A stretch of DNA of 64,000 nt from an uncultured Candidatus Melainabacteria bacterium (GTDB taxonomy: Bacteria > Cyanobacteriota > Vampirovibrionia > Gastranaerophilales > Gastranaerophilaceae), in NCBI GenBank assembly GCA_934693235.1, contig CAKUUY010000001.1, forward strand, positions 145,750 to 209,749, given 5' to 3'. The notes beneath the pieces were generated by a model. The model worked only from the letters and a program-made list of their open reading frames with translations, was not told the DNA's origin and made no database searches. Of this stretch, positions 44,001-53,051 are shown piece after piece (positions within the stretch are counted from its first letter, which is position 1; every line of letters begins with the position of its first letter). A program made the translations under genes and the position numbers.

Positions 44001-44472
44001 TTGACAATTTTAACCCATATGGCAAAGCTGTTAAAGCTTTAGTTGTACCATTTATATTTTCTTCGCTTTGAGGGATATAATCCTCTATTAAAAATTTACC
44101 ATCTTTTTTTACTTTCAAATTCAAGTTAATATTATCAGCACCCACCATATCGGCTTCAACCTTTTTTACCAAAAGCGGAATTAGAGACATTTTGGCTTGG
44201 GCATTATCTATTGTCAAAAATGTTTCACCTGTAGGCAGTGCGACTTCCAAATGTCCAATTTGGGCTCCAACTGTCAACTTTGGAGTTGCTAAAATTTTCA
44301 TATTTTCAAGTTTTACCTTAAATCCGCAAGCTTTTTCTACTACATTAGAAATTTCGCCACTATATGAATTAATTGTTCCAGTCAAAAAGAAAGGAACAAA
44401 CAAAAAAGTAATGTATAAAACTACTATTATTGACATCACACTAATTAGTGTATATTTCAAAAATTTATTCAT
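41035..44472 (-). CDS. AsmA-like giant envelope protein
   Basis: 1145 residues from the ATG at 44472, which is 7 nt after GAGGGA (the ATG two codons earlier is too close). One N-terminal membrane helix (LISVMSIIVVLYITFLFVPFF) is followed by a very long beta-rich region with the AsmA N-terminal pattern (NVVEKACGFKVKLENMKIL...KLTVGAQIGHLEVAL) and repeated GNIDVNG/GKLNFNANVTLHG-type strands. Near the C-terminus lies an AsmA-like module (GDLSVTKLTSYIPKFGTATGN), then a coiled coil of about 70 residues (KETKQAVKDAVQEKKDAF). AsmA/TamB/YhdP-type proteins are thought to bridge the periplasm and move lipids, so this supports a two-membrane cell. Confidence 0.85.
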   Translation of the reverse strand: MNKFLKYTLISVMSIIVVLYITFLFVPFFLTGTINSYSGEISNVVEKACGFKVKLENMKILATPKLTVGAQIGHLEVALPTGETFLTIDNAQAKMSLIPLLVKKVEADMVGADNINLNLKVKKDGKFLIEDYIPQSEENINGTTKALTALPYGLKLSNHLPNINVNNYNITFIDVPTDKTYSIFGNNISITDFILNKKIKVALDGKAILQDKEQFNFDIKVFNKIMPEIDLNDIVFAEKEEIQKTQSDFKINPIDIFKAIYKNQLTADVKGDVKTDGTLDNINMSGSIDVTNLGVAVDGKKLPASSADIKLKGNGIKLYTKLYTAENELTELVGNFKTGKHPKIDLNCKSNAQFKSVFDLVDSVAKSFDYNDFDTLTATGGIDADFNIKSNLKTIESSGYLKIPSASIAYKLYNTVVNNISADIDFANNMVNIRKAGLSVLGQPLKISGSITQDATADLLVTADRLQLKGLLLAAGQMALLKENQIYSGTVSMNTSIKGKLDKIVPKVNVSIDNVNLKNTPSNTSIKVANSKVDLSTDGKKMNGLINVSGARIVNPVATISAPSAKVSFGEKDININSAYILLNNSRIDITGKVADYMTKNLTFNINAKGNLLGSDLRAMIPKDFRSFVTAKGKLPLAVNVTGDEKKQDIAFSLTSNPANYVSILSVDQLKGKTTVIKGNAKLNGDSLKFSDTGVFANGIGVCYLKGGINDLYKSQKLNLNISTPNNIAFVIPGFSKSKINAIGNIDVNGVATNPILKGSATIPSIKIPEISLSMADMHVSLNGPIVKGKGTLKKFVTGEIVAENLASDFSLTNNVFYLKNLTGDAFSGKINGNISYNINNGHIGVVFKGTGMDAEKAIAGAAGLKNALSGKLNFNANVTLHGTTDVEMMKNLKGKASFDVSGGSFGNIGRFENFLFAQNLQRNSIIKAAVNSVKSLPAIQNTAKFKTVSGNLTFNNGWATLNPVKTSGPSMSYYVKGRYNLLNATANVVILGRISAEIVSVLGPLGDLSVTKLTSYIPKFGTATGNIINALTTNPKGENTAAIPPLSSGNKNYKDFKVVFNGGIESRSSVKSFKWLSTCDMSAIKKITMKEQVKETKQAVKDAVQEKKDAFNLHMEEQKSQAQQANQEMKDAVQGIKNLKNLLK

Positions 44473-44527
44473 TAGCATATCCCTCTTTTATGTTTAATTT
44501 TAGCACGACTAATAAAAATATTAAAGA

Positions 44528-45394
44528 TTATTTTTTCTTTCTTTCAGGATAACAATTCCACTTGATTGCTTCATTTTTTCGAAACCAAGTCAATTGACGT
44601 TTTGCATAGTTTCTCGTATTTTGTTTTAATTTATCTTTTGCTTCTTCTAAAGACAACTCCCCATCAAGATAAGAAATCATTTCTCGATAACCGATTGTAT
44701 CTGTGATATTCGAAATTCGTCCATGTTTTTCCAGTAAATTTTTAGTTTCTTCAATAAGCCCTTGTTTAACCATCAAATCAACTCGTTTATTAATTCTATC
44801 ATACAAAATTTCTCTCGGGAAATTCAGACCAATCCATTCAACATCGAATTCTTTATCCTTTTTCCCTCGAGCTAATTCTAAAGGCTTTCCAGTCAATTTA
44901 ATTACCTCAATATAACGAACCAATTTTTTTTTGTCTTTTTTCTCAACGAGCTTTGCAGCTTTTTCATCCAACTGAGATAACATTTCAACTAATTTTTCAC
45001 ACGAAAGCTCATACAAATTTTCTCTAAGCCCGTAATCAGGTTTTACATCAGGCAAATCGTAATTTTCTAACAATACTCGATAATATAATCCTGTTCCTCC
45101 TACTACAATCGGTTTTTTCCCTCGAGAAATGATATCTTTAATACATTTTTTAGCTTCTTTTGCATACAACCCTGCAGAATAATTACACTCAGGCTCCACA
45201 ACATCAATCATATAATGCGGAATTCCTTTCATTTCTTCAACTGTAGGTTTTGCTGTTCCTATATTCATGCCTTTATAAACGAGTCTGGAGTCAGCTGAAA
45301 TTATCTCTCCATCAATTTTGTTCGCAAGCTCAATAGCATAAGCAGTTTTTCCACTTGCTGTAGCACCAACAACAGCTATAACCTTATTGCTCAT
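44528..45394 (-). CDS. miaA: tRNA dimethylallyltransferase
   Basis: Adds the isopentenyl group to A37 of tRNAs reading codons that start with U. 288 residues from the ATG at 45394 (AGGTGGAG directly upstream). The P-loop GATASGKTAYAIELA is near 9-23, then ISADSRLVYKGMNIGTAKP, HYMIDVVEPE, VGGTGLYYRVLLENYD, RYIEVIKLTGKP and QNTRNYAKRQLTWFRK. The start overlaps the upstream membrane-protein gene, so it is the last gene of the operon that begins with the small sigma factor. Confidence 0.97.
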   Translation of the reverse strand: MSNKVIAVVGATASGKTAYAIELANKIDGEIISADSRLVYKGMNIGTAKPTVEEMKGIPHYMIDVVEPECNYSAGLYAKEAKKCIKDIISRGKKPIVVGGTGLYYRVLLENYDLPDVKPDYGLRENLYELSCEKLVEMLSQLDEKAAKLVEKKDKKKLVRYIEVIKLTGKPLELARGKKDKEFDVEWIGLNFPREILYDRINKRVDLMVKQGLIEETKNLLEKHGRISNITDTIGYREMISYLDGELSLEEAKDKLKQNTRNYAKRQLTWFRKNEAIKWNCYPERKKK

Positions 45395-46238
45395 CTCCAC
45401 CTACGTATTCTCTGTCAAAGTACAAGAAAATCAACACGACTAAATACACAAAATAGTAATAACCAACAATACTCATAATAATGTATGCAATAGGATTAAA
45501 AACAGCAAAAGTACTTATAAATAGGAATACAAACCCCACAAACCATAATATTATAAACAATCTAACAGTAGTAAAGAAATTTTTAAATAATTTCACAACA
45601 GAGCGCCAAAGAGCAACCAAAGGATTTGGAGTACAACAAATAATTTCCGGAATCCATAACATCAAAAGGTACATAATTAACGATGTCACAGACATAAATA
45701 ACAAGCTCCACTTTCCAAAGAATATAATCTGTTCAATAGATAATTTATCAATAAATGCAGGCATTCCCTGGTTTGCAGCCAGTTCTGTATTTATAGTTAA
45801 CTCCTGCAAATGTTGCATTGATTCCGGATCAAGTCCTCCTATTATATTTACGCCCAAAATGTATACAAGCGGTGTCGCTATCGCTTGAATAAATAAAAAT
45901 ATTATGTACACACCAACAAAAGACAAGAAAAATTTTCCAACACCTTCCGGAAATATTTTAAACAAATTTATTGTAGCCTTTGCTCTATCAGTATCAAGTA
46001 CAAAAACTTTTTTTGAAAGATTAACCGCACCCTCAACCATATAAAACCAACCTGCACAAAATACACCAAACATAAACAAAACCGTTATTGAAGCTATCAA
46101 AAACTTCGGAGCCGAATCAATATTAGAACGAGAATAAAGCGAGTACAAATCCAATATTTTTATAAATATTATCAATGGAACTGCCAAAATTATATTATAA
46201 TTTGTAATTTTAATCGCTTCTTTAAACAACTCACGCAT
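45384..46238 (-). CDS. Multi-pass membrane protein (284 aa)
   Basis: About six hydrophobic helices: IILAVPLIIFIKIL, FLIASITVLFMFGVFCAGWFY, FFLSFVGVYIIFLFIQ, WSLLFMSVTSLIMYLLMLW, LFIILWFVGFVFLFISTFAV and IAYIIMSIVGYYYFVYLVVL. The PNPLVALWRSVVKLFKN loop before the fifth helix resembles membrane proteins of unknown function related to YciC-type families, but I cannot name it. A GAGGTG site lies upstream. It lies between the CoA-dehydratase-related gene and miaA. Confidence 0.75.
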   Translation of the reverse strand: MRELFKEAIKITNYNIILAVPLIIFIKILDLYSLYSRSNIDSAPKFLIASITVLFMFGVFCAGWFYMVEGAVNLSKKVFVLDTDRAKATINLFKIFPEGVGKFFLSFVGVYIIFLFIQAIATPLVYILGVNIIGGLDPESMQHLQELTINTELAANQGMPAFIDKLSIEQIIFFGKWSLLFMSVTSLIMYLLMLWIPEIICCTPNPLVALWRSVVKLFKNFFTTVRLFIILWFVGFVFLFISTFAVFNPIAYIIMSIVGYYYFVYLVVLIFLYFDREYVGGDEQ

Positions 46239-46273
46239 AATATAAATTCACCTCAAATATTGCACTCAACATC

Positions 46274-47422
46274 TTATTTTGTTATTTCTACAGGTATTTC
46301 CTCTTGTTTATTCTTGGCAAGTTTACGTTTTCTTCTTCTCATCAAGTCAACAAAAGCCTCTAACCTTGTCAAATATCCGGCTTTACCTGTTTGTTCATCC
46401 ATAATCAAAGGTAAAATAGGAATATCACATTTTTCTCTCATTGCTGGAAATATGTTTTGAGACATAATTTCTGGCATACAAGTGAACGGACTTATATGTA
46501 TAATACCATCAATTCCTCTTTCGTCAGCATAAGCTACGTCAGAAACACATTCCAAAGAATCTCCTCCAATATCTCTCATCAAATAAGGTTTTGCAAGTCT
46601 ATACGCCCGTTGTAAATGTGTTTCACCATCTCTAAAAGCCTTTGGAATAATCGCATCTTTAATAAAACTACTAACAGTCAAACTCCTTCTAACTTGAACC
46701 CCCATTTTCCCAAGTTCTTTTGTGATATTTTGATTTGAAAAAGAATCACAAACCAAATAAATTTCTCCGGTCAAATCAACTTTCAAAACCTCTTTATTTT
46801 TGTCTATTTCAACTTTCTTCATCTCATCAAAAGCCAATTTTTTAGCACGCTTCAAATCTCTAGAATGTTCAACATCTTTAATATACTGCAAAGCCTTCGC
46901 ATAATGTTTATCTGCATCCCCTTGAGTAATTTCTCTGGCTCTATAATATGCGAGATTTTCTTCTAAATCATCTAACAAAAACATTTTTCTAATAGCAATA
47001 TTAATAGCTCTTGCAAACAATATCGGATCATTTTTACCACTAATTTCTTTTAAAACATTATACATTCCTTTAATACCATCGTACAAAGAAAGTTCAATAT
47101 ATCTTGCATGGTAACCCATATCAACAAGAGCATTTTCAATACTGTTTCCGTATTGACCTAAACGACAACACCCAGGAGATGTTATCATTGCAACATAATC
47201 CGCACCACCTTCAATGGCTTCAATAAAATTCCCTAAAATCAATTTATAAGGCAAACAAATTGCTTCAGGAGAATGTTTTGTGCCTAAAGACAATGTTTTT
47301 TTACTTGTGTAAGGAGGAATAAACGGTTCTACACCAATTTTTTTAAGGGCAGCAGCCCATGCTATACATACTGTTCCCATATGTGGAAATGCTACTTTTA
47401 TTTTTTTATTACCTTTACTCAT
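46274..47422 (-). CDS. 2-hydroxyacyl-CoA dehydratase/activase-related protein (DUF2229-like)
   Basis: 382 residues. The start KVAFPHMGTVCIAWAAALKK, KHSPEAICLPYKLILGNFIE, the cysteine motif GCCRLGQYG and HISPFTCMPEIM match the part of the BcrA/HgdC-activase-associated proteins that resembles the HgdB/HgdC-type dehydratase subunit. Members bind an iron-sulfur cluster through conserved cysteines; the ones visible here are in TVCIAW, CLPYK, GCCRLG and CMPE. The true reaction in this organism is unknown. The N-terminal ASKHA activase half is absent. It starts four bases after gcvPB and sits in the same operon. Confidence 0.75.
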   Translation of the reverse strand: MSKGNKKIKVAFPHMGTVCIAWAAALKKIGVEPFIPPYTSKKTLSLGTKHSPEAICLPYKLILGNFIEAIEGGADYVAMITSPGCCRLGQYGNSIENALVDMGYHARYIELSLYDGIKGMYNVLKEISGKNDPILFARAINIAIRKMFLLDDLEENLAYYRAREITQGDADKHYAKALQYIKDVEHSRDLKRAKKLAFDEMKKVEIDKNKEVLKVDLTGEIYLVCDSFSNQNITKELGKMGVQVRRSLTVSSFIKDAIIPKAFRDGETHLQRAYRLAKPYLMRDIGGDSLECVSDVAYADERGIDGIIHISPFTCMPEIMSQNIFPAMREKCDIPILPLIMDEQTGKAGYLTRLEAFVDLMRRRKRKLAKNKQEEIPVEITK

Positions 47423-47426
47423 CTTA

Positions 47427-48863
47427 TTATTCTCTTATTTCTTGTGTATATTTTAAATTAGGATGACGTGCTGCAAGTGTTTCATCCAAACGCTTTACCG
47501 GAGTCGTATGAGGTGCTGAAATAATTTTTTCAGGATTATTTTTTGCATCATCTGCTATTTTCAACATCGCATCTACAAACTCATCCAAAACTTGTTTCGT
47601 TTCAGACTCAGTCGGTTCAATCATCATAGCTTCGTGCACGATTAATGGGAAATAAACCGTTGGCGGATGAGTATTTTCATCCATTAAAGCTTTTGCAATA
47701 TTTAGAGTAGAAACACCATTTTCATGTTTCTGTTTTTCTCCAGAAAGGACAAATTCATGCATACATGGCTCATCATAAGGGAGTAAATAAGCATCTTTTA
47801 ATTTCTCCTTCAGATAATTTGCATTCAAGACTGCATTTTCACTAGCTTCTTTAAGATTATCACCCATCATTAAAATATAGGCATAAGCTCTTACAAGAAC
47901 CCCAAAATTACCATAAAACCCTTTTACACTGCCGATTGAATTTTTTGAATCATAGTTTCTGTAATAATTTTCTCCATCAAATGCGACTGTCGGAACCGGC
48001 AAATAATCTTTCAATTTTTCAACTACACAAACAGGGCCTGCACCCGGACCTCCACCACCATGAGGTGTTGAAAAAGTTTTATGTAAGTTTAAATGAACAA
48101 CGTCAAATCCCATCAATCTTGGATTTGTGTATCCCATAATTGCATTGAAATTTGCTCCATCATAATACAATAATGAGCCGTTATCATGCATCAATTTAGA
48201 AATTTCAAGGACATTCTTCTCATAAATTCCCAAAGTATTTGGATTTGTCATCATAATTGCAGCTACATCGCCATTCAAAAGCTCTTTTAATGCATCAATA
48301 TCAACTTGCCCATTATCGTTTGATTTCACTGGGACAATCTCAAACCCGCACAAATGAGCACTTGCAGGATTTGTACCATGTGCAGAATCAGGAATAATAA
48401 CTTTTTTACGTTTTTCTCCTTTAACTTCAAAATATTTTTTAATTACCATCATGCCGGTCAATTCGCCATGCGCACCAGCAGCCGGTTGCAATGAAACAGC
48501 ACACATTCCGGTAATTTTTTTCAAACCCTCTTGCAATTTGTACATAAGTTCCAAAGCGCCTTGACAATCCTCATCATCAGAAAGCGGATGGAGATTAATA
48601 AAACTTTCAAGACCTGCTAATAACTCATTAACTTTCGGATTATATTTCATAGTACAGGAACCCAAAGGATAAAAACCCTTTTCAATGCAAAAATTTAAAT
48701 CAGAAAGTTCTTTGTAATGACGCATTGCATCAAGTTCACTAACACTAGGCAAACCAATCTTGTTTTCTCTAACTAATTTTTTATCCAAAAAAGATAAATC
48801 TTCTTTTTCATCAGTTAGAGATATGCCAACAACACCATTACTTTTTTCAAATATAGTTTTCAC
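47427..48863 (-). CDS. gcvPB: Glycine dehydrogenase (decarboxylating) subunit 2
   Basis: The PLP-binding subunit of the two-subunit P protein of the glycine cleavage system. 478 residues, normal length. The pyridoxal lysine is in [20 protein letters not shown]; other family segments are [34 protein letters not shown] and [13 protein letters not shown]. The start is a GTG that shares its G with the stop codon of the sigma-factor gene, with GGGGA upstream. No gcvPA, gcvT or gcvH is visible in this window. Confidence 0.96.
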   Translation of the reverse strand: MKTIFEKSNGVVGISLTDEKEDLSFLDKKLVRENKIGLPSVSELDAMRHYKELSDLNFCIEKGFYPLGSCTMKYNPKVNELLAGLESFINLHPLSDDEDCQGALELMYKLQEGLKKITGMCAVSLQPAAGAHGELTGMMVIKKYFEVKGEKRKKVIIPDSAHGTNPASAHLCGFEIVPVKSNDNGQVDIDALKELLNGDVAAIMMTNPNTLGIYEKNVLEISKLMHDNGSLLYYDGANFNAIMGYTNPRLMGFDVVHLNLHKTFSTPHGGGGPGAGPVCVVEKLKDYLPVPTVAFDGENYYRNYDSKNSIGSVKGFYGNFGVLVRAYAYILMMGDNLKEASENAVLNANYLKEKLKDAYLLPYDEPCMHEFVLSGEKQKHENGVSTLNIAKALMDENTHPPTVYFPLIVHEAMMIEPTESETKQVLDEFVDAMLKIADDAKNNPEKIISAPHTTPVKRLDETLAARHPNLKYTQEIRE

Positions 48864-49480
48864 TACAAAATCCCCTGTCTTTTTAAATCCCTTTTAATTT
48901 TATCCAAGCCTGACTGAATAATACGAGAAATACGAGATTGGGAAATATTAAACTCTTCTGCGATTTCTCTCAATTTTTTTTCTTTAAAAAATTTATACTC
49001 AATAAGCTCACGTTCTCTTGCAGGAAGTTTTTTCATAGATTCCAAAATTTCAGCTTTCAATTCAACTAATTCAATCGACTCTTCCGGAGTTTTGTCCTCT
49101 GCCTTGATTTGCACAGGAATTTCAGCATCTTGCATTTCATCAATTGAAAGAATTGTTTTATAAACTTCTTCCCTTAAATTTCCGTTTTCATCAACTGTTT
49201 GTTGACGTCTATTTTTAAGAGTGTACCATTTATAACGACGTCTTACTTCATTTCTGATAGCCCATTTGATTGCAGTTGAAAGGTAAGTGTTATTATAATT
49301 TTCCGGAGAATGATTTTTAAATAGAATATATAAAGTGTGATTTCCAATATTTACAAGTTCGGGCAACTCAATCAAATGCGAAGAAGAGAATTTTTGATAC
49401 TCTACTTTCGCAATAGTTTCTATCAAATCTTTATAATCCCTAAGATTTACCTTTTGTTGAACTTTTTGCTTTGCGGCCAT
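48863..49480 (-). CDS. Small sigma-70 family factor
   Basis: 205 residues. A region 2-like part ([35 protein letters not shown]) is followed by an acidic linker and a clear region 4 ([37 protein letters not shown]). Region 3 is reduced. This suggests an alternative factor of the FliA/SigB-like or general group 3 type, used to switch on a limited gene set. It is the first gene of the operon continuing into gcvPB; a translational overlap of one base links them. The ribosome site is poor. Confidence 0.85.
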   Translation of the reverse strand: MAAKQKVQQKVNLRDYKDLIETIAKVEYQKFSSSHLIELPELVNIGNHTLYILFKNHSPENYNNTYLSTAIKWAIRNEVRRRYKWYTLKNRRQQTVDENGNLREEVYKTILSIDEMQDAEIPVQIKAEDKTPEESIELVELKAEILESMKKLPARERELIEYKFFKEKKLREIAEEFNISQSRISRIIQSGLDKIKRDLKRQGIL

Positions 49481-49607
49481 GACTATAACAATTTTCCTAT
49501 TAAAACATTTCCCTACCCATATAATAACAAAAAAAAATATAGAATACTAGACAATGTAATTTTCCTTAACATAAATTATATTTGTTAAGTGAACAAAAGG
49601 AGAAACA

Positions 49608-50471
49608 ATGAAAATACTATTCTGTACAGACGGTTCCAAAATAAGTTTTAATGCTTTAAAAAACTTAGCAACTTGGATAAAAGAAGCTACGGTTGATACA
49701 ATTTCGGTAATAGATTGGAATATTCTCCCCGATGAAATTAATGTTGAGGATAAAGGTTTTTCCTCTTCTTGTGCAAATGTTGCTGATTCTATACTCGATT
49801 ATGCAGAAGAAGAAAGTCTAAAACTTGGTTTTAATATCGGGGAACGAATTAAAACTTGCGGTTCCGTTATTGAAAGCATTTTAGAACAAGCAAAAAATGC
49901 AAAGTATGACCTAATTTTAATGGGTTCTCATGGAAAAAAAGGTATTCAAAGATGGCTAGGTTCCGTCTCTCAAGAAATAATTAACAGTAGTCACATATCA
50001 AACTATGTTGCAAAAGAAGAAAATAAAAATCAAAAAGTTCTTTTTACAACGGATGGAACAGAATGTTCTCTTTATATTATAGAAAGAATTATTAAAGAAA
50101 TAAATCTCGACAATAAAGAAATACACATTTGCATGGTGAATGAAGATCCCAATTTTCTATTTTTGGAGGGAACTCTCGATTCTAATTGGCTTTTAGATAT
50201 CCAAAAGCAACAACAAATGTACGCTTCAAATGCAATAGAAAGCATAAAAAAAATTATTGAAAACAATGGCTTTACTGTTAATAAAACCAAAATTCTCTCA
50301 GGAATTCCAGCACAAGAAATCATAAATTACTCTAAGAATAACAGTATTGACTTAATTGTCCTAGGCTCTCGAAACAAATCCAAAATGGATAGATTTCTGC
50401 TTGGTTCGGTAAGTAAACGAGTTCTTGAAAATGTTAAAAGTGATGTATGGCTTGTAAGATGTGAAAGTTAA
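49608..50471 (+). CDS. Tandem universal stress protein (UspA)
   Basis: 287 residues made of two Usp domains. Domain 1 (1-140) has MKILFCTDGSKISFNALKNL and the full ATP loop GSHGKKGIQRWLGSVS. Domain 2 (141-287) begins KVLFTTDGTECSLYIIERI and has GSRNKSKMDRFLLGSVS, where the second loop glycine is Asn, so ATP binding may be limited to the first domain. An AAGGAG site precedes the ATG. The gene is divergent from the small sigma factor. Confidence 0.9.
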   Translation: MKILFCTDGSKISFNALKNLATWIKEATVDTISVIDWNILPDEINVEDKGFSSSCANVADSILDYAEEESLKLGFNIGERIKTCGSVIESILEQAKNAKYDLILMGSHGKKGIQRWLGSVSQEIINSSHISNYVAKEENKNQKVLFTTDGTECSLYIIERIIKEINLDNKEIHICMVNEDPNFLFLEGTLDSNWLLDIQKQQQMYASNAIESIKKIIENNGFTVNKTKILSGIPAQEIINYSKNNSIDLIVLGSRNKSKMDRFLLGSVSKRVLENVKSDVWLVRCES

Positions 50472-50534
50472 ATTTTTGTAATAAAAACTAAGATTTGTTA
50501 AAGAATATTCACTAATAAGCCGTAATATTAAAAT

Positions 50535-52139
50535 ATGAGAATACAGGGTGATTTTAATAATAAAAGTGTTAGTGTTAATTCAGGCGCTTCAACTCAATCA
50601 GAGTCAGGTATTGAGATAAATTTTAATTCTACAAAAAATGATTTAAACAATTTTGATGCGCAAACTTTATCTAATTCTATGGGTGCAAATTTTTCAAAAC
50701 CCGATAAATATCCGGAACTGAATTTTATCAAAATACAAGATGACGGGACCGTAGACCTTAATCAATTTGAGAATATCGACAATGACAATATACAATTTTT
50801 AGGCACATTTGGAGACAACATTGTTGTCGAATATAATGATAAGAACGGCATAAAAAAATATGTTCAAATTGATCCCGAAACTCATACTCTAAAAAAATTA
50901 TTTGAATATAACGCTAACGCAAATGGCAATAAAAAAGTAACATACTATGAAAATGGGAACAAAAAGTTTTCAGAACTCTCAACAGAAGAAATGGTAGCAT
51001 TAAAAAATTCAGAAAATGACTTTATTCCAAAAAATACGAGATTAAATTTAACTTTATATGATAATAACGTGCCGAGCGTCCAAATAAATAACAATAATAC
51101 GGTTATTGATTTTAGAGTTTCAAATATTCAGAATGCACTAAACTCAAATAATACAGAACTATTGCAAACTTATATTTCAAATTATTTAAACCCTGACGCC
51201 CCTGAAACAGCAAGTCTAGTAATGAAAAATTACCTTGAAACTACTGGACGAGAGTTATTATTAGATATACAAAATTCTGACAATCTTTCAAAACAAGAAA
51301 AAGAAACAATTATAAAAAATGTTGTAGGAGATTTCTGTAATAAAAGAGGACTCCCAAAATTTAATGAGACAAAAATTTCAAAAGTAGAAAATAAAAATTA
51401 CACTGGAGATGAATATGAAATTAATTATCTCGGACCAATAATAAATGTTAAAAATAAAAGGTCAAACAACGAATCAAGATTAGACATCAATAAAATTCTT
51501 AAAACCGGAGCAACGAAATCCGATATAAATAAATTTATGCACAATATTTACAATGCTCCGGGAGAAGTATTAGAAGATATGTCAAAAGAATTAAATTCAA
51601 TAAAAATATTAGACCCAAAATCAGAAGACTTTGTTGGAAAGCACAGAATTGCAGGAGAAGCTATAAATGATAGTATTACAATAACTAAAAACAATTTAAA
51701 AACAATCGTACATGAACTTGGACATTGTTTAGATTGCGATATAAACGAAAACATGACATCAATGAATTCAGGGGGAGAATTTAACAAAATTTATGAAGAA
51801 GAATTAGCTAATTACAATAAAGAGCACTCAAGTTTTGATTACAACAAGAAACATCAATCTCAAAGTTTAAAAGATTGGTTTTTACTAAGAAGTAATTACG
51901 CGACCAAAAATGCAGGTGAAGGTTTTGCGGAAATGTACGCATACTTAATGCTTGGAGAAAACAAATCAAGCTCAGTAATTGAAAAACACTTCAAAAAATC
52001 ACTTCAAGTTGCTAAAAAACAAATTGAAGAAACAAGAAAATTAAGTAATAGAAAACCAAATATTTCAGAGAATTCTGTATACAATAATATTGTGAAAGAA
52101 TTTAATGAGAAATATTCAACAACTGAATCTTATTATTAA
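50535..52139 (+). CDS. ATLF-like (anthrax lethal factor-type) metallopeptidase
   Basis: 534 residues, no signal peptide. The C-terminal 150 residues hold HELGHCLDC (zinc ligands H393 and H397, catalytic E394), the spacer FNKIYEEELANYN, and YATKNAGEGFAEMYAYLML with E462 or E466 as candidate third ligand. The following helix is EKHFKKSLQVAKK. This order is that of the lethal-factor-type (M34/ATLF) catalytic domain. The N-terminal 390 residues are Asn-rich and contain a small beta region (FGDNIVVEYNDKNGIKKYVQI) that I do not recognise. A secreted toxin or effector role is inferred. A -10-like TAATAT ends 6 nt before the ATG. Confidence 0.7.
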   Translation: MRIQGDFNNKSVSVNSGASTQSESGIEINFNSTKNDLNNFDAQTLSNSMGANFSKPDKYPELNFIKIQDDGTVDLNQFENIDNDNIQFLGTFGDNIVVEYNDKNGIKKYVQIDPETHTLKKLFEYNANANGNKKVTYYENGNKKFSELSTEEMVALKNSENDFIPKNTRLNLTLYDNNVPSVQINNNNTVIDFRVSNIQNALNSNNTELLQTYISNYLNPDAPETASLVMKNYLETTGRELLLDIQNSDNLSKQEKETIIKNVVGDFCNKRGLPKFNETKISKVENKNYTGDEYEINYLGPIINVKNKRSNNESRLDINKILKTGATKSDINKFMHNIYNAPGEVLEDMSKELNSIKILDPKSEDFVGKHRIAGEAINDSITITKNNLKTIVHELGHCLDCDINENMTSMNSGGEFNKIYEEELANYNKEHSSFDYNKKHQSQSLKDWFLLRSNYATKNAGEGFAEMYAYLMLGENKSSSVIEKHFKKSLQVAKKQIEETRKLSNRKPNISENSVYNNIVKEFNEKYSTTESYY

Positions 52140-52143
52140 TAAT

Positions 52144-52172
52144 TTGACCATTGATAAAAATAGTGTCATAAT
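52144..52172 (+). promoter_or_regulatory. Sugar permease promoter, leaderless arrangement
   Basis: TTGACC (52144-52149), a 17-nt spacer, TGT-extended CATAAT (52167-52172), then exactly 6 nt to the ATG at 52179. Confidence 0.65.
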
Positions 52173-52178
52173 TAGGCT

Positions 52179-53051
52179 ATGTTTAAATATTATAGCAAAT
52201 ATGCACCGTATTTATTTTTATTACCGGCAGCGGTTGTGCTTGTAATATTCTTTTTTATACCATTTTTTCAGACTTTTTTGCTAAGTTTTTTAGACTATTC
52301 AACCAATATTTACAAACCTGAATTTATCGGACTTGAAAACTATATAAAATTATTCCATAACCCGATTTTTTATAAAGTTTTGTGGAATACTTTCGTATAT
52401 TTATTTGTAGCAGTGCCAATTCTTGCAATATTTCCTCTATTTTTGGCTGTACTCATTAATCAAAAAATTAGAGGAGTAACATTATATAAAATTCTTATAT
52501 ACCTACCAGTAATCGTATCAATTGTTGTAGCTGCAATAGCTTTCAAATGGCTTTATGCAGATCAGGGAATTTTGAACTATGCAGTAACAAGTCTTGGTTT
52601 CAAATCTATAGGTTGGTTAACCGATCCAAATTACGCACTATATTCCGTAATAATAGTTACGATTTGGAAAGGTATCGGATATTATATGATAATTTATTTA
52701 GCAGCACTTATGAGTGTTCCAAATGAATTATATGAGGCTTGTGACATAGATGGTGCAAACTTTTTAACTAAACATTTGACCGTAACAATTCCGCACATAA
52801 TGCCGACAATTGCCCTTGTTACAACAATTAGTGCAATTTCCGCAATGAAAGTTTTTGCAGAAATTTACGTTATGACAAAGGGAGGTCCACTGAATTCAAG
52901 CAAAACAATCGTTTATTACATATACGAAAGGGCGTTCGAAAATTTGGATTTAGGCTTTGCTTCAGCAATGGCAGTTATTTTGCTAATAATAGTAATGATA
53001 TTTTCTTTAATAAACATTTTCTGTTTTGAAAGGAAGAAGTATGAAATATAA
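52179..53051 (+). CDS. ABC sugar transporter permease (MalF/UgpA type)
   Basis: 290 residues with six membrane helices; the first is PYLFLLPAAVVLVIFFFIPFF. The coupling helix EAA loop reads EACDIDGANFLTKHLTVTIPHIMP. It forms the inner-membrane channel with the next gene, which overlaps it by 11 bases. No substrate-binding protein or ATPase gene is adjacent, so those subunits must be elsewhere. The sugar cannot be told from the sequence. Confidence 0.93.
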   Translation: MFKYYSKYAPYLFLLPAAVVLVIFFFIPFFQTFLLSFLDYSTNIYKPEFIGLENYIKLFHNPIFYKVLWNTFVYLFVAVPILAIFPLFLAVLINQKIRGVTLYKILIYLPVIVSIVVAAIAFKWLYADQGILNYAVTSLGFKSIGWLTDPNYALYSVIIVTIWKGIGYYMIIYLAALMSVPNELYEACDIDGANFLTKHLTVTIPHIMPTIALVTTISAISAMKVFAEIYVMTKGGPLNSSKTIVYYIYERAFENLDLGFASAMAVILLIIVMIFSLINIFCFERKKYEI

